Shown one piece after another: positions 44,596 through 54,150 of a stretch of 64,000 nt of DNA (position 1 is the first letter of the stretch; each line of letters begins with the position of its first letter). The stretch is from Flammeovirgaceae bacterium UBA2338 (GTDB lineage Bacteria; Bacteroidota; Bacteroidia; Cytophagales; Cyclobacteriaceae): the NCBI GenBank assembly GCA_002344795.1, contig DDUM01000031.1, positions 62,001-126,000 on the forward strand. Reading direction: 5' to 3'. The position numbers and the translations under genes were made by a program. The notes under the pieces are model-generated. The model worked only from the letters and a program-made list of their open reading frames with translations, was not told where the DNA came from and did not search any database.

Positions 44596-46626
44596 ATGAA
44601 TAGAATATTATTGATTGCTACTTTTGTCCTTTCAGCACACGGAATTGCAAATAGCCAGGTTGTTCAATGGGGGGTGAAAGTGATTGATTTTTCATCGGAA
44701 CTAACGCCCGTTCAATACGCAGCTAAACAAATATTAGGTAAACCTAACGTGTTGCCAGCAGGGGGACAAAATCCAAATGCATGGACACCGGATAAACCTA
44801 AAAGAAAGGAGTTTATTAAAGTTGGGTACGAGAACCCTATCCAAATTCAGCAAATTGCCATTGCAGAATCACATAACCCAAGTGGGTTATTTAATGTGTA
44901 TCTGTATGACGAACAGGACAATGAGTACCTGGTGCATACTTTTAACCCTATGCCCATACCCCTAAAAGGAAGGATGCTGAATGTATTCGTTGAGAAAACT
45001 CCTTATAAAGTAGCAGCGATTAAACTAGAATTTGACGGAGCTGTATTGTCAGATTACTTTTCTATTGATGCTGTTGCTATTTCAGACTCTCAATATCCAA
45101 TAATTGCTAACATTTCAATACCTGAATTGTTAAGTAAAGGACTCATTGTTGAGCGGCTGGATGAGTCAGTAAATAGTGATTATAGTGAACTTAATCCCTT
45201 ACTATCACCTGATGGAAAGACATTGTACTTCAGCAGAAGGAACCACCCGGAAAATATTGGAGGGGTAAAGGACAAAGAAGATATCTGGTACAGTGAACTT
45301 TCGGAAGATGGCACCTGGAGTTTGGCAAAAAACATGGGGACAAAGTTCAATAACGAGAATCCGAACTTTATCAATGCCGTTTCGGCTACCCCGGATGGCA
45401 AATCGGTTATTATTTTACTTGGTAATAAATATCAAAAAGATGGAAAGATGACGGCTGGAGTTTCCGTAAGTGACAACCTTAGCGGAACGTGGTCAACTCC
45501 GAAGCCATTAGAAATTGAAAACGATTATAATTTCAATGAAAAGGCCAATTACTTTATGGCCAATACACGCACCGCCTTGCTAATGTCTGTAGAACGTGAA
45601 GATTCAAGGGGAGACAGGGATTTGTATGTGAGCTTTCAGAAAAATGATAGCTTATGGTCAACTCCTTTAAATCTGGGAGACGCACTTAACACCGCTGGTG
45701 AAGAGTCCGCACCGTTTCTTGCCTCTGACAATAAGACATTATATTTTTCATCCAATGGATTTAGCGGTTATGGTGGAAGTGATGTATACATGACCAAACG
45801 ACTGGATGATACCTGGACCAACTGGTCGGAGCCAGAGAATATGGGGCCAGACATCAATTCAGAATTGAACGACTTATTTTTTAACATCCCATCTACCAGT
45901 GATTATGCCTATTACTCCAGGGAGGTAGCTGTTGATAATGCGGATGTATACCGCGTTAAGTTGCCAGTGTTCATGAGCCCTGAGCCCATTGTAATTGTGA
46001 GGGGTAAATTGATAGATGCAAAAACAGGAGAACCGATTTCAGCGAAAATTATTTATGAAAAATTGCCTGATGGTACCGAGGTAGGAGTTGCGCATTCCGA
46101 TCCTGAGACGGGGGAGTACGAAATTCATTTACCCGGAGGTCAACTGTATGGAGTAAGGGCAGAAGCGGATGGCCACATTTCGGAAAATCAGAATTTGGAC
46201 TTAAGGGATGTAAAACAAGATGGTGTAACAAAAAATCAGGACATGCGCCTTGAGCCTATTGGTGTTGCAAAGATTGAGCCGGATGCAACCATCAATTTGA
46301 ACAACATATTCTTCGACTTTGATCAGGCTACGCTAAAGGCTGAGTCTTTCCCTGAGTTGAACAGAATTGTTACTCTTTTGGGAGAGAAACCAACCCTTGA
46401 GGTTGAAATTTCTGGACATGCCGATGCCACAGGGCCAGAAGATTATAACTTGGGACTATCAGAAAGAAGAGCCAAATCCGTGGTACGTTATTTGACTGAC
46501 AAGGGTGTGGCAAAAGAACGCGTAAAAGTTACCTTCTTTGGAGAGACCCGACCTGTGGAATCAAATGAGACGAAAGAAGGTCGTAGAAAGAACAGAAGAG
46601 TAGAATTTAAAATTTTAAAACTATAA
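44596..46626 (+). CDS. OmpA-family protein with PD40 propeller, PorE-like architecture
   Basis: A 676-residue exported protein (signal ending IANSQ, 20). Residues about 25-170 form a beta-sandwich like F5/8-type discoidin domains (VKVIDFSSELTPVQYAAKQILG). A PD40-type propeller of about six blades spans about 195-465, with repeats such as LSPDGKTLYFSRRN and FLASDNKTLYFSSNG. A carboxypeptidase-regulatory-like fold follows (about 475-555), and an OmpA peptidoglycan-binding domain ends the protein (FFDFDQATLKAES, then GHADATGPEDYNLGLSERRA). T9SS proteins of the PorE type have TPR-PD40-CRD-OmpA; this one has a discoidin-like domain instead of TPR. The short paralogue directly downstream may be its partner. 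Confidence 0.85.
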   Translation: MNRILLIATFVLSAHGIANSQVVQWGVKVIDFSSELTPVQYAAKQILGKPNVLPAGGQNPNAWTPDKPKRKEFIKVGYENPIQIQQIAIAESHNPSGLFNVYLYDEQDNEYLVHTFNPMPIPLKGRMLNVFVEKTPYKVAAIKLEFDGAVLSDYFSIDAVAISDSQYPIIANISIPELLSKGLIVERLDESVNSDYSELNPLLSPDGKTLYFSRRNHPENIGGVKDKEDIWYSELSEDGTWSLAKNMGTKFNNENPNFINAVSATPDGKSVIILLGNKYQKDGKMTAGVSVSDNLSGTWSTPKPLEIENDYNFNEKANYFMANTRTALLMSVEREDSRGDRDLYVSFQKNDSLWSTPLNLGDALNTAGEESAPFLASDNKTLYFSSNGFSGYGGSDVYMTKRLDDTWTNWSEPENMGPDINSELNDLFFNIPSTSDYAYYSREVAVDNADVYRVKLPVFMSPEPIVIVRGKLIDAKTGEPISAKIIYEKLPDGTEVGVAHSDPETGEYEIHLPGGQLYGVRAEADGHISENQNLDLRDVKQDGVTKNQDMRLEPIGVAKIEPDATINLNNIFFDFDQATLKAESFPELNRIVTLLGEKPTLEVEISGHADATGPEDYNLGLSERRAKSVVRYLTDKGVAKERVKVTFFGETRPVESNETKEGRRKNRRVEFKILKL

Positions 46627-46654
46627 TTCAGTTTAAACGCTGTACGAATCATAA

Positions 46655-47368
46655 ATGAAAAGAGTATTTCTGTTATTTTGGTTTGTTACTGGGGCAATAA
46701 GTTATGGGTTTGCACAAAATGCCGATACCTTAATTTATGTCACAGGAAAAATTACTAGCGCTGAAACCCAGGAGCCTATTGAAGCACGCATTTCTTATCA
46801 GAGTTTGCCCTATGGAAGTGTAGTGGGTACACTGAGTGGAAGCAGTTTCAGGTTTCCTTTGTTTAACGAAAAATATTCTATTACGGTGGAGGCAGCTGGT
46901 TATGCTCCTTCAAAATACATGCTGGATCCTGCAGAAGCCGGTGAGGATCGTATCCTCGTCAAAGATATTGAATTGGGACTTCCCAACAGTGCGTTGGATG
47001 TGGCACATGAAACACACACAGAAGGGACAGTTTTGGTGCTGAAGGAATTGATGTTTGAGCAAGGCCGCGCTAAGATTGGAGCTAACTCCTATGCTGAACT
47101 CGACAAGGTGGTGATAATGATGAGCCAAAATCCAAATATGGTTATCCAGCTGGAGGGACATACAGACACACGCGGAAACCCCAAAGCCAATCTTAAATTA
47201 TCCCAATCCCGGGTAGATGCAGTAAAGGACTATCTGACTTCAAAGAATATTCCTAAAAGTAAAGTGAAAACCAAAGCCTTTGGAGGAACAGCCCCAATTT
47301 CAAGGGAGAATACAGAAGAAGCACATCAGCTGAACAGAAGAGTAGAGCTTCGAATTATTAAAAACTAA
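46655..47368 (+). CDS. OmpA-family protein with a CRD-like domain
   Basis: A 237-residue exported protein (signal ending YGFAQ). A carboxypeptidase-regulatory-like domain (about 25-110: GKITSAETQEPIEARISYQS) is followed by the OmpA domain (about 125-237: LMFEQGRAKIGANSYAELDKV, then GHTDTRGNPKANLKLSQSRVDAVKDYL). The D-to-R positions that bind diaminopimelate (Asp in HTDTRG, Arg in NRRVELR) are conserved. It shares domain order with the second half of the upstream 676-residue gene, 28 bases away, so it is a likely partial duplicate of it and co-transcribed. Confidence 0.85.
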   Translation: MKRVFLLFWFVTGAISYGFAQNADTLIYVTGKITSAETQEPIEARISYQSLPYGSVVGTLSGSSFRFPLFNEKYSITVEAAGYAPSKYMLDPAEAGEDRILVKDIELGLPNSALDVAHETHTEGTVLVLKELMFEQGRAKIGANSYAELDKVVIMMSQNPNMVIQLEGHTDTRGNPKANLKLSQSRVDAVKDYLTSKNIPKSKVKTKAFGGTAPISRENTEEAHQLNRRVELRIIKN

Positions 47369-47376
47369 CACTTATA

Positions 47377-47428
47377 TTTTTGAAGCTTTACAATTGCGGG
47401 GCGTCTTTTTGAAGCTTTGAAAATTGCA
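47377..47428 (+). repeat. two imperfect direct repeats in front of the aldehyde dehydrogenase gene
   Basis: TTTTTGAAGCTTTACAATTGC (47377-47397) and TTTTTGAAGCTTTGAAAATT (from 47406) repeat after 29 bases in the 166-base gap. The function is not clear; tandem regulator sites or a small duplication would fit. Confidence 0.4.
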
Positions 47429-47534
47429 TGCAGTAGTTCAGTATGAGCGGATTAATATTTTAAGGAACTACCAATCCGATTTTATTATTCAATATTATTG
47501 TTAGGATCAAGACCGAGAATTTAATTTTTAAAAA

Positions 47535-48968
47535 ATGGAGGTGGAAAGCAAAGAAGGAGCAATTACTCAGACTGTCAATGTTGCTTTTAATGCTTTAAAG
47601 CAAAGGCAATCCCTTCAGAGAAACCCCTCTATTGCCAGCAGGAAGGAAAAACTGAAAAAACTATTGCATTGGATCATGAACAACCGCACCAGGTTGAAAG
47701 AAGCAGTTCATAAGGATTTTCAAAAACCATCTGCAGAGGTAGATGTTTCAGAAGTGTACCCTGTAATCGGTGAGATCAAACATGCGCTGAGCAATCTTGA
47801 TCAATGGACACGCCCTACAAAAGTGGATGCAACCATCAATTACCTGGGCACCCGTTCGGAGATAAGGTACGAACCGAAAGGAGTGTGCCTGATTCTTTCG
47901 CCCTGGAATTTCCCATTCAATTTGAGTGTGGGACCATTGGTTTCTTGTCTTGCGGCTGGCAATGTGGCATTGTTAAAACCTTCAGAAGAGACACCGAATA
48001 CTTCTCAACTCATTGCCGATATGGTGGAAGAAGTGTTTGATGGAGATGTAATCGTCCTTCAGGGAGATAAGGAACTGGCCACGGAACTGCTGAAAAAGCC
48101 ATTTGACCATATATTTTTTACCGGAAGCCCTGGCGTTGGGAAGATAGTTATGAAAGCGGCCGCGGCCAATCTAGCATCTGTTACGTTGGAACTTGGCGGA
48201 AAGTCGCCAGCAATTATTCACTCTTCAGCAAGAATCAAGGAAGCCGCAAAGCGCATCACCTTTGGAAAGTTTTTGAACAACGGGCAAACCTGTATTGCGC
48301 CTGATTACCTTCTGATCCATGAAGATGTTAAAGCGGAATTCATTGAGGAATTAAAAACCCAGATCATTAAGTTATTTGGTGATGGTGTTGGCATTTCAGA
48401 ACAAAGCACTTCTTATGGGCGTATTGTTAACGACCGCCACTTTAGCCGCCTGGGGGAAATGATGGAAGATGCCGTTGACAAAGGCGGAAAGGTAGAGTTG
48501 TCAGGCGACCTAAATCCAACAACAAGGTTCTTTCATCCAACTATAATTTCAAGTGCCCCTTTGCATGCCAGGATAATGGAAGAAGAAATTTTTGGGCCTA
48601 TTTTACCAATAATTACATTCCAGAATCTGGAGGAGGTAATAGAAATGGTCAATTCAAAACCCAAGCCCCTTGCGCTTTATGTATTTGGCACAAATAAAAA
48701 ATTCAGGGAGGCAGTATTGCGCCAAACATCTGCTGGCTCGGTATGTATAAATGATTGTGTTTTGCAGTTTACCCATCCCAATCTACCCTTTGGAGGGGTC
48801 AATAATAGTGGTATCGGAAAAGCTCATGGCTTTTATGGTTTCCTTTCTTTTTCCAATAAAAAGCCAGTTCTAAAACAGAAGAGAGGATTGGCCCTATCTT
48901 ACCTGTTTTATCCTCCGTTTTCTAAAAGGATGAAAATGCTGCTTGAACCAATCCTAAGGTGGTTTTAA
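47535..48968 (+). CDS. aldehyde dehydrogenase family protein
   Basis: A 477-residue NAD(P)-dependent aldehyde dehydrogenase, which oxidises aldehydes to acids. The catalytic glutamate E219 is in LELGGKSP, the catalytic cysteine C253 is in NNGQTCIAPDY, and the cofactor region has SPWNFPFNLSV and FTGSPGVGK. The C-terminal hydrophobic stretch (LSYLFYPPF) recalls fatty-aldehyde dehydrogenases (ALDH3 type), whose C-terminus binds membranes. The ALDH3-type lack of the N-terminal extension fits. It may handle lipid-derived aldehydes; the substrate is inferred. Confidence 0.92.
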   Translation: MEVESKEGAITQTVNVAFNALKQRQSLQRNPSIASRKEKLKKLLHWIMNNRTRLKEAVHKDFQKPSAEVDVSEVYPVIGEIKHALSNLDQWTRPTKVDATINYLGTRSEIRYEPKGVCLILSPWNFPFNLSVGPLVSCLAAGNVALLKPSEETPNTSQLIADMVEEVFDGDVIVLQGDKELATELLKKPFDHIFFTGSPGVGKIVMKAAAANLASVTLELGGKSPAIIHSSARIKEAAKRITFGKFLNNGQTCIAPDYLLIHEDVKAEFIEELKTQIIKLFGDGVGISEQSTSYGRIVNDRHFSRLGEMMEDAVDKGGKVELSGDLNPTTRFFHPTIISSAPLHARIMEEEIFGPILPIITFQNLEEVIEMVNSKPKPLALYVFGTNKKFREAVLRQTSAGSVCINDCVLQFTHPNLPFGGVNNSGIGKAHGFYGFLSFSNKKPVLKQKRGLALSYLFYPPFSKRMKMLLEPILRWF

Positions 48969-49030
48969 GCACGTTTTAAATTAAACTTTCGTTAAAACAT
49001 TACTGCACACTTTTTGTGGTATAGGGGTCA

Positions 49031-49067
49031 ACAAGAGATTTAGTAATTTTGCATTTCTAAATCTTGT
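49031..49067 (+). promoter_or_regulatory. perfect -7 box enclosed by an inverted repeat, upstream of the AsmA gene
   Basis: TAATTTTG (49044-49051), an exact TAnnTTTG box, lies between the arms ACAAGAGATTTAG and CTAAATCTTGT, which pair with one bulge. This is a good geometry for a repressor that blocks the promoter. It lies about 55 bases upstream of the AsmA ATG. Confidence 0.45.
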
Positions 49068-49106
49068 GTAGATCAGGGGAAAGGCAACCAAAAAACAATT
49101 TGTAAG

Positions 49107-52085
49107 ATGAAAATCATGAAGAAGGTATTGATTGGGTTTGGGATAGTTTTAATCCTTTTTGTAGCCGCAGCCATTCTTATTCCCATCTTATTTAAGGATG
49201 ATATTAAGGCAGCTATCGATAAGGAGATTGCAAAATCTGTTAATGCAGACGTGATTTTTGAGGCAGATAATTTTGACCTTACCCTTTTCAAAAATTTCCC
49301 TAACGCTACTGCAGTGATCAGTGAGTTAGGAGTGTTTAACAGGGAGCCTTTTGAGGGGGTTCCTCTTTTTGTAGTCGAAAAGCTTGAGGTTGAAGTAAAC
49401 CTGAAGGAGATGTTATTTGGTGATGAGCTGAGACTGAAGGGAATTACTTTGGTGCGGCCTCAAATCAACATTAAAGTATTGGCCGATGGAAGAGCCAATT
49501 GGGACATCACCTATCCTTCAACGGATACAGTAACGGTTGAAGAGGAGGAAGGGGGAGAGTTTTCATTTGGAATTGACAACTGGAAAATTGTGGATGGGGA
49601 TCTTTCCTATGACGATCAATCTATTCCGTATGCTATGAATATGATCGGGCTTAACCACACTGGTAACGGAGACTTCAATGAGAAAGAATTTGACCTTAGA
49701 ACCAAAACAAATGCAGATACACTTTCTGTTACTTATGATGGTGTAGAATACATTACCCATAAGAAATTAACGGCAGATATGGTTCTGGCCATCAGTGAGG
49801 AATATTCCAAATTTACATTTAAAGAAAATGTGGCCTATATCAATGATTTTGGATTGGCGTTTGACGGCTGGTTTAAAATGAATGACGATAGTTATGATAT
49901 GGACATCAACTACCAAACTGAGGAAAGCACTTTCAAAAGTTTGCTGTCATTGGTGCCCGGTATGTATACCCAGGATTTTGGCAATATTGAAACCAATGGG
50001 AACATTGCCTTTACCGGGATGGTAAAAGGTGTCTTCAGTGAAATCCAGATGCCAGCATTTAATCTGGCAGTAAAAGTAGAGGATGGAATGTTTAAGTATC
50101 CGGATCTACCAACTGCCATTAAGAACATCAACCTTGATTTATTTGTAGACAACAAGGACGGTATAATTGACAACACGGTAGTGGATTTGAAAAAATTACA
50201 CCTTGAGTTGGGGAACAATCCAGTGGATGCAAGAATGCTGATTGAAAACCTGAAGAATTATAAATTGGATGGAAATGTAAAGGCAAGTCTTAACCTGGCA
50301 GAACTCAACAAGATGTTTCCAATGGAAGGACTGGAGGTGAAAGGAGCATTTTCTGTTGATGCAACGGCAAAGGGAGTTTATGATAGTATAAGGAAAATAA
50401 TACCTGCTATTGATATAGCCATGTCATTGAAAGACGGTTATGTAAAATCCAGCGAATTTCCATTACCCATTGAAAACATGCAATTCACCTCAACGGTAAA
50501 AAATACTTCAGGTAAAATGGCGGAGACAACCATCAATGTAAAAGACCTTTCATTGCTAATGGATGGAGAAAAATTCATTGCCAACATGATTATCCAGAAC
50601 CTGGATGACTATAACTGGGATATAAAAGCCAACGGAGGTATTGACCTTGAAAAAATGACAAAGATATTTCCAATTGAAGGGATGACATTAGCTGGTAAAG
50701 TCAAAGCAGACATTGAGACCAAAGGAAAAATGTCTGACGTAGATGCAGGCAGGTATGATCGCTTGCCTACGAGTGGTACCGCATCCCTTGAAAACTTTAA
50801 GTTTTCCTCGAAAGATTTACCCTATGCTGTCACTGTAAGCAAGGCACAAGCCGTTTTTGATCCGAGTAAGATTGAATTGAAGAACACAGCAGGAACAATT
50901 GGGAAAAGTGATTTTGCTCTGGAGGGATCGGTCAGCAATTATATCGCCTATGTGTTTTCAGAAAAGGAAACAATCAAAGGAAATATGACCTTTAGATCCA
51001 ATCTTTTGGACTTGAATGAGTTTATGGAAGAAACGGAAGAGACACCTGCGACCACAGAAGAAGAACCTTATGGTGTAATTCCTGTGCCAGAAAATATTGA
51101 TTTCACTCTTCACTCGTCCATCAATACTGTTAAGATGATGGATTATACGATTACGAATGCTTCGGGAGACATCATAGTTAAAAATGGTATTGCCAATCTT
51201 AACGGATTAAAATTCAGTATGCTGGGTGGTAAATTTCAGATGACAGGCACATACAATACAAGAGACATAGCCCATCCGAAATATGATATGGACCTGAAAA
51301 TAGAAGGCCTTGCAATTCAGCAGGCAGCCAGCTCGTTTTCTGTGGTAAAAACATACGCACCTATTGCCGGGCTTGTGAATGGAGATTTTAGTACGGATTT
51401 TAAGATAAGTGGTGAGCTTTTGCCAACCATGATGCCTAACCTCGCAACTGTAAATGGCGCAGGATTAATCAAAGTAGCGCAAGCAGCACTTACCCAATCA
51501 AAATTGGTTTCGGGAATTACCTCGTTGACAAAACTGGAAGACAGTGATAATGTTACTTTAAGAGATGTGCTTATGTCAGCCTCTATCGATAATGGAAGGC
51601 TGAGCGTAAAACCTTTTGATGTGCAATTCGGAAGTTATAAGACGACTGTAGCAGGCAGTACAGGACTTGATGGAAGTATTGATTACTCCTTAAAGATGAA
51701 TGTGCCGGCAGGAAAACTGGGAGGCCAACTGCAAGGGTTTGTGAATCAGTATACGGGCAGTAGTAATTCTACCAGTGAAATTCCGGTTACTATTGGAGTG
51801 GGAGGAAGTTACAATGATCCTAAAGCCCGATTAGTGATGCAAGAACAAAAGCAACAAGTGAAGGAAGCTGTAACTACAGTGGTTCAGGAGAAATCCAAAG
51901 AGGTTGTTTCTGAGGCGTTGAAAGGAACCGACCCTAAAGATATTGTGAATAATCTTTTGAAAGGGAACAAGCCTGACTCAGCACAACAAACACAGGCCGC
52001 AAAGGACACAACCAAGGCAGCACCCGTGGAGCAGTTGTTACAGAATAAATTGAACAGCTTACTGAAAAAGAAAAAGAATAATTAA
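49107..52085 (+). CDS. AsmA-family envelope protein
   Basis: A 992-residue protein with one N-terminal helix (about 5-27) and a long periplasmic beta-rich region. The AsmA-like start is LFKDDIKAAIDKEIAKSVNADVIF, followed by FDLTLFKNFPNATAVISELGVFN. Repeated beta-strand units such as INNLKL-type segments run to about residue 900. The C-terminal half has a DUF748-like LSASIDNGRLSVKPFDVQFGSYKTTVAGSTGLDG. The last 90 residues are charged and helical. AsmA/TamB-type proteins form lipid-conducting bridges between the membranes. The promoter region ahead of it carries an unusual inverted repeat. Confidence 0.88.
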   Translation: MKIMKKVLIGFGIVLILFVAAAILIPILFKDDIKAAIDKEIAKSVNADVIFEADNFDLTLFKNFPNATAVISELGVFNREPFEGVPLFVVEKLEVEVNLKEMLFGDELRLKGITLVRPQINIKVLADGRANWDITYPSTDTVTVEEEEGGEFSFGIDNWKIVDGDLSYDDQSIPYAMNMIGLNHTGNGDFNEKEFDLRTKTNADTLSVTYDGVEYITHKKLTADMVLAISEEYSKFTFKENVAYINDFGLAFDGWFKMNDDSYDMDINYQTEESTFKSLLSLVPGMYTQDFGNIETNGNIAFTGMVKGVFSEIQMPAFNLAVKVEDGMFKYPDLPTAIKNINLDLFVDNKDGIIDNTVVDLKKLHLELGNNPVDARMLIENLKNYKLDGNVKASLNLAELNKMFPMEGLEVKGAFSVDATAKGVYDSIRKIIPAIDIAMSLKDGYVKSSEFPLPIENMQFTSTVKNTSGKMAETTINVKDLSLLMDGEKFIANMIIQNLDDYNWDIKANGGIDLEKMTKIFPIEGMTLAGKVKADIETKGKMSDVDAGRYDRLPTSGTASLENFKFSSKDLPYAVTVSKAQAVFDPSKIELKNTAGTIGKSDFALEGSVSNYIAYVFSEKETIKGNMTFRSNLLDLNEFMEETEETPATTEEEPYGVIPVPENIDFTLHSSINTVKMMDYTITNASGDIIVKNGIANLNGLKFSMLGGKFQMTGTYNTRDIAHPKYDMDLKIEGLAIQQAASSFSVVKTYAPIAGLVNGDFSTDFKISGELLPTMMPNLATVNGAGLIKVAQAALTQSKLVSGITSLTKLEDSDNVTLRDVLMSASIDNGRLSVKPFDVQFGSYKTTVAGSTGLDGSIDYSLKMNVPAGKLGGQLQGFVNQYTGSSNSTSEIPVTIGVGGSYNDPKARLVMQEQKQQVKEAVTTVVQEKSKEVVSEALKGTDPKDIVNNLLKGNKPDSAQQTQAAKDTTKAAPVEQLLQNKLNSLLKKKKNN

Positions 52086-52150
52086 GGAGTTTCCTGTTTG
52101 CACTCAACTTGAATCTTGATTATACAAAATGCATTATGCGAAATGTATAA

Positions 52151-52696
52151 TTATTGTATTTTACTGAGCTCACTACCTGAAAAAAAGCCTTTATCTATGA
52201 ATTTCATCAATTGATCCGGGGTGGGAGTAATCTGATAAAATGTATCTTCACCACGATGAATTTCCCTGACTGCTGTTTCTTTGGAAATCTTTTTTAAGAT
52301 TTCTCTTCGTTTGGTGTCATCCTGAATATCGATAGATAGAAACTCGATACCTCCGTAGGCTTTTTGACGGATAAGTCGCAATACCCATTGATCTCCCGAT
52401 TTGAAATTGACGAAATAATAATTTTTATAGAATTTCACCACCAGTGAATCACTCAAATGACCCCTTCCCAACCAGTCCACATCTTTTTTATCTTTAAAGT
52501 GATATCCCCAGGATTCAATAATAAGGGTATCTGATTCCTCTCCGTTTACTTCATCGTAGGACAGATAATGTCCCTGGAGCGATGGTGGAATTTCACGCAA
52601 GGCTTTTATCCCGGCAGGTTGTGGTGTTTTAAATGAAACCTCCTTGCACGAGATCAGCAGGGCAGCCCAAAATAATATCAGCAATGTTGTTCTCAT
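52151..52696 (-). CDS. lipoprotein of unknown function
   Basis: A 181-residue predicted lipoprotein with lipobox LLISC (C17). The mature part is charged and probably alpha/beta, with IIESWGYHFKDKKDVDWLGRGHL and YFVNFKSGDQWVLRLIRQ. No recognised domain. The gap to the divergent M20 gene holds a 14-bp palindrome that may act as a shared operator. The convergent AsmA gene ends about 65 bases from this gene's stop. Confidence 0.7.
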   Translation of the reverse strand: MRTTLLILFWAALLISCKEVSFKTPQPAGIKALREIPPSLQGHYLSYDEVNGEESDTLIIESWGYHFKDKKDVDWLGRGHLSDSLVVKFYKNYYFVNFKSGDQWVLRLIRQKAYGGIEFLSIDIQDDTKRREILKKISKETAVREIHRGEDTFYQITPTPDQLMKFIDKGFFSGSELSKIQ

Positions 52697-52723
52697 TCAA
52701 ATCAGATATTTACGAAGTTAGTT

Positions 52724-52737
52724 GTTTAACGTTAAAC
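52724..52737. promoter_or_regulatory. perfect 14-bp palindrome GTTTAACGTTAAAC between divergent genes
   Basis: The palindrome lies 28 bases upstream of the lipoprotein gene and about 100 bases upstream of the M20 gene. Its position and symmetry suggest an operator for a dimeric regulator; no second copy occurs in this window. Confidence 0.4.
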
Positions 52738-52840
52738 TGTAATACTAGGGTTTTACATTTAATTTAGACCGCCCTGCCCAGTGCTGTATTCTCAATTTAG
52801 AATTAATGAGTACATTAAGGGCTTAATTTCAAATCCATAA

Positions 52841-54142
52841 ATGAATATGAGGACTTTATTCACCCTTTCACTAGTTGTATTTTTAGCCATAGCAGGCAAT
52901 GCGCAAAAGCAAAAAGACAAGGTCGATTTTAAGGTTGACTATGATAAAGAGATTGAAAAGATCGCCAAAAACAAGTCGATTCAACAAGCTTTCAACGTCA
53001 TAGATGAGTTGGAGCCTCAAACAATGAAGGATTTGATTTTACTAACCGAAATTCCAGCGCCTCCCTTTATGGAGGAAAAGCGCGGATTACAGTTTAAGAA
53101 AATGTTGGAAGAGGCCGGAGCTGATAAAGTATGGATTGATGAAGTAGGCAATGTGATTGCATTACGGAAGGGAAAGACTGGAGGCGGAGTGGTAGCACTT
53201 GATGCACATTTGGACACGGTTTTTCCTGAGGGAACGGATGTAACTGTTAAAATAAGTGGAGATACTTTGAAGGCGCCTGGCATCGGTGACGATACAAGGG
53301 GTTTGGCAGTGGTGATTGCCGTATTGCGCGCATTGGAAAAAGCAAGCGTAGAAACAACAGCGGATGTACTGCTAATAGGATCAGTAGGAGAAGAGGGATT
53401 GGGTGATTTAAGAGGAGTGAAACACCTTTTTGAAAAGGGCGATCTGAAGATAGACTCCTGGATATCGATTGATGGTGGTGAGATAGGGAGAATGGCTACG
53501 GGAGGACTTGGATCAATTCGATACAAAGCAACTTTTAAAGGACCTGGAGGACACTCGTGGGGAGCTTTTGGATTGGCCAACCCACATCATGCCTTAGGTA
53601 AAGCCATATATATATTTTCAGAAGAAGCCTCTAAGTTCACGGCTACAGGCTCCAAGGTGAGTTTCAATGTAGGACGAATTGGGGGTGGGACTTCTGTGAA
53701 TTCTATTCCTTTTGAGTCGTGGATGGAGGTGGATATGCGCTCGGTTGACCCTGAACGGTTAAAAACGATAGACGAAATTTTTAAGGCCTCTATGAACAAG
53801 GGATTAGAGGAATACAATAAGGGAGTAAAAAAAGGAGATCCTCTGACGTTGGATTTGGAGGTAATAGGATTGAGACCATCGGGCTTTCAAAAAGATGAAC
53901 TGGCAGTGATACAGCGATCAATGGCTGCAGCAAAATACTTTAATGCCGAAATTTCAACCTCTCCAGGGTCTACCAATTCAAACATTCCTATTTCCTTAGG
54001 TATTCCTTCTGTCACCATTGGTCGTGGTGGAATAGGAGGAGGAGCACACTCTTTGCATGAATGGTGGATGAATAAAGATGGAGCTGAGGCCATCAAGTTT
54101 GCCTTGCTATTAACTGTAGCTGAAGCTGGAATGGCAAAGTAA
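52841..54142 (+). CDS. exported M20 peptidase, PepT-like
   Basis: A 433-residue protein with a signal (AIAGNAQ, about 21) and a PepT-like M20 catalytic core. The metal residues are in LDAHLDTVFPEG (H, D), GIGDDTRG (D), SVGEEGLGD (E pair) and, at the end, GAHSLHEWW (H). The lid region follows a typical RYKATFKGPGGHSWGAFG segment. PepT removes N-terminal residues from tripeptides, but the exported location and short length leave its substrate open. An alternative start at the next ATG two codons later would not change the signal peptide. It ends 8 bases from the convergent YkvI gene. Confidence 0.9.
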   Translation: MNMRTLFTLSLVVFLAIAGNAQKQKDKVDFKVDYDKEIEKIAKNKSIQQAFNVIDELEPQTMKDLILLTEIPAPPFMEEKRGLQFKKMLEEAGADKVWIDEVGNVIALRKGKTGGGVVALDAHLDTVFPEGTDVTVKISGDTLKAPGIGDDTRGLAVVIAVLRALEKASVETTADVLLIGSVGEEGLGDLRGVKHLFEKGDLKIDSWISIDGGEIGRMATGGLGSIRYKATFKGPGGHSWGAFGLANPHHALGKAIYIFSEEASKFTATGSKVSFNVGRIGGGTSVNSIPFESWMEVDMRSVDPERLKTIDEIFKASMNKGLEEYNKGVKKGDPLTLDLEVIGLRPSGFQKDELAVIQRSMAAAKYFNAEISTSPGSTNSNIPISLGIPSVTIGRGGIGGGAHSLHEWWMNKDGAEAIKFALLLTVAEAGMAK

Positions 54143-54150
54143 TAATTAGG

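Noticed and set aside
53017..53580. 187-codon frame antisense to the PepT-like M20 gene
   Set aside because: It is low-complexity in Pro and Ser, opposite an intact, well-conserved gene, and has no start context.
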